Shown here: in pieces, positions 63,196-64,000 of the stretch
Numbering within the stretch: the first letter of the stretch is position 1
How the letters are laid out: every line of letters starts with the position of its first letter
Source of the DNA: Bradyrhizobium sp. Ash2021
GTDB taxonomy: Bacteria > Pseudomonadota > Alphaproteobacteria > Rhizobiales > Xanthobacteraceae
DNA length: 64,000 nt
NCBI RefSeq assembly: GCF_031202265.1
Contig: NZ_CP100604.1
Coordinates: 8,972,501-9,036,500 of the forward strand
Direction: 5' to 3'
Notes under the pieces: generated by a model
What the model was told of the DNA's origin: nothing
The model's database searches: none
Seen by the model: only the letters and a program-made list of their open reading frames with translations
Program-made: the position numbers and the translations under genes

Positions 63196-64000
<805 letters not shown>

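Overview
This 64 kb window looks like the chromosome of a Bradyrhizobium-type alphaproteobacterium (order Hyphomicrobiales). The reasons are the high GC content, the dense aromatic-catabolism and flavoenzyme content, the small secreted Cys-rich repeat proteins, an OsrA/NrsF-type anti-sigma factor, and palindromic repeats of a kind I associate with Bradyrhizobium and Rhodopseudomonas. That placement is inference. I saw no tRNA, rRNA, CRISPR array or replication origin.

0-6.9 kb: the tail of an NADP-dependent MDR oxidoreductase, an RND efflux pump with its adaptor lipoprotein, and three small secreted proteins, one of which appears to start at ATC. 6.9-17.6 kb: a gentisate-centred aromatic block. 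One operon carries a salicylyl-CoA-5-hydroxylase-like flavoprotein and an aryl-CoA ligase. A second carries a zeta GST-type isomerase, a MarR regulator and a 3-hydroxybenzoate-6-hydroxylase-type enzyme. Gentisate 1,2-dioxygenase is divergent from the second operon. Near-identical 20-bp palindromes lie upstream of both operons, so the MarR protein probably controls both. An ABC importer with a flavoprotein follows. 17.7-22.7 kb: scattered metabolic genes (two acyl-CoA or pantoate-type enzymes, lone bioB, an SDR, a hydrolase).

22.9-38.2 kb is the most unusual part: a RoxA-like di-heme cytochrome, a berberine-bridge-type flavin oxidase, a ThDP enzyme with altered catalytic residues, a D-amino-acid-oxidase-like flavoprotein whose sequence order appears circularly permuted, a Baeyer-Villiger monooxygenase, an MFS transporter, a flavin amine oxidase, a second ThDP enzyme with intact catalytic residues, and a patatin-like protein. 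Together these suggest an uncharacterised oxidative pathway built on amino acids, 2-oxo acids and acyloins. An IS701-family element has inserted into the last codons of the patatin-like gene with a CTAG target duplication, so the original end can be reconstructed.

39.6-47.9 kb is eroded accessory DNA: an IHF-alpha fragment, an OxyR-type regulator, an HSL-type hydrolase, LysR and SDR fragments, an IS701-like transposase killed by one in-frame stop, a MarR/AhpD-like redox pair, and an IS5-type remnant. 47.9-51.6 kb holds the three-gene proton-translocating transhydrogenase and a thioredoxin-fold peroxidase. 51.6-53.8 kb has truncated or decayed GST and TetR genes. 54-58.5 kb is an MFS / class V aminotransferase / GST cluster beside a LysR regulator. 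58.6-64 kb has a chemoreceptor, an orphan NrsF/OsrA-type anti-sigma factor with a possible ECF promoter, a LysR regulator, and a divergent DUF485/acetate-permease-type pair that runs off the window.
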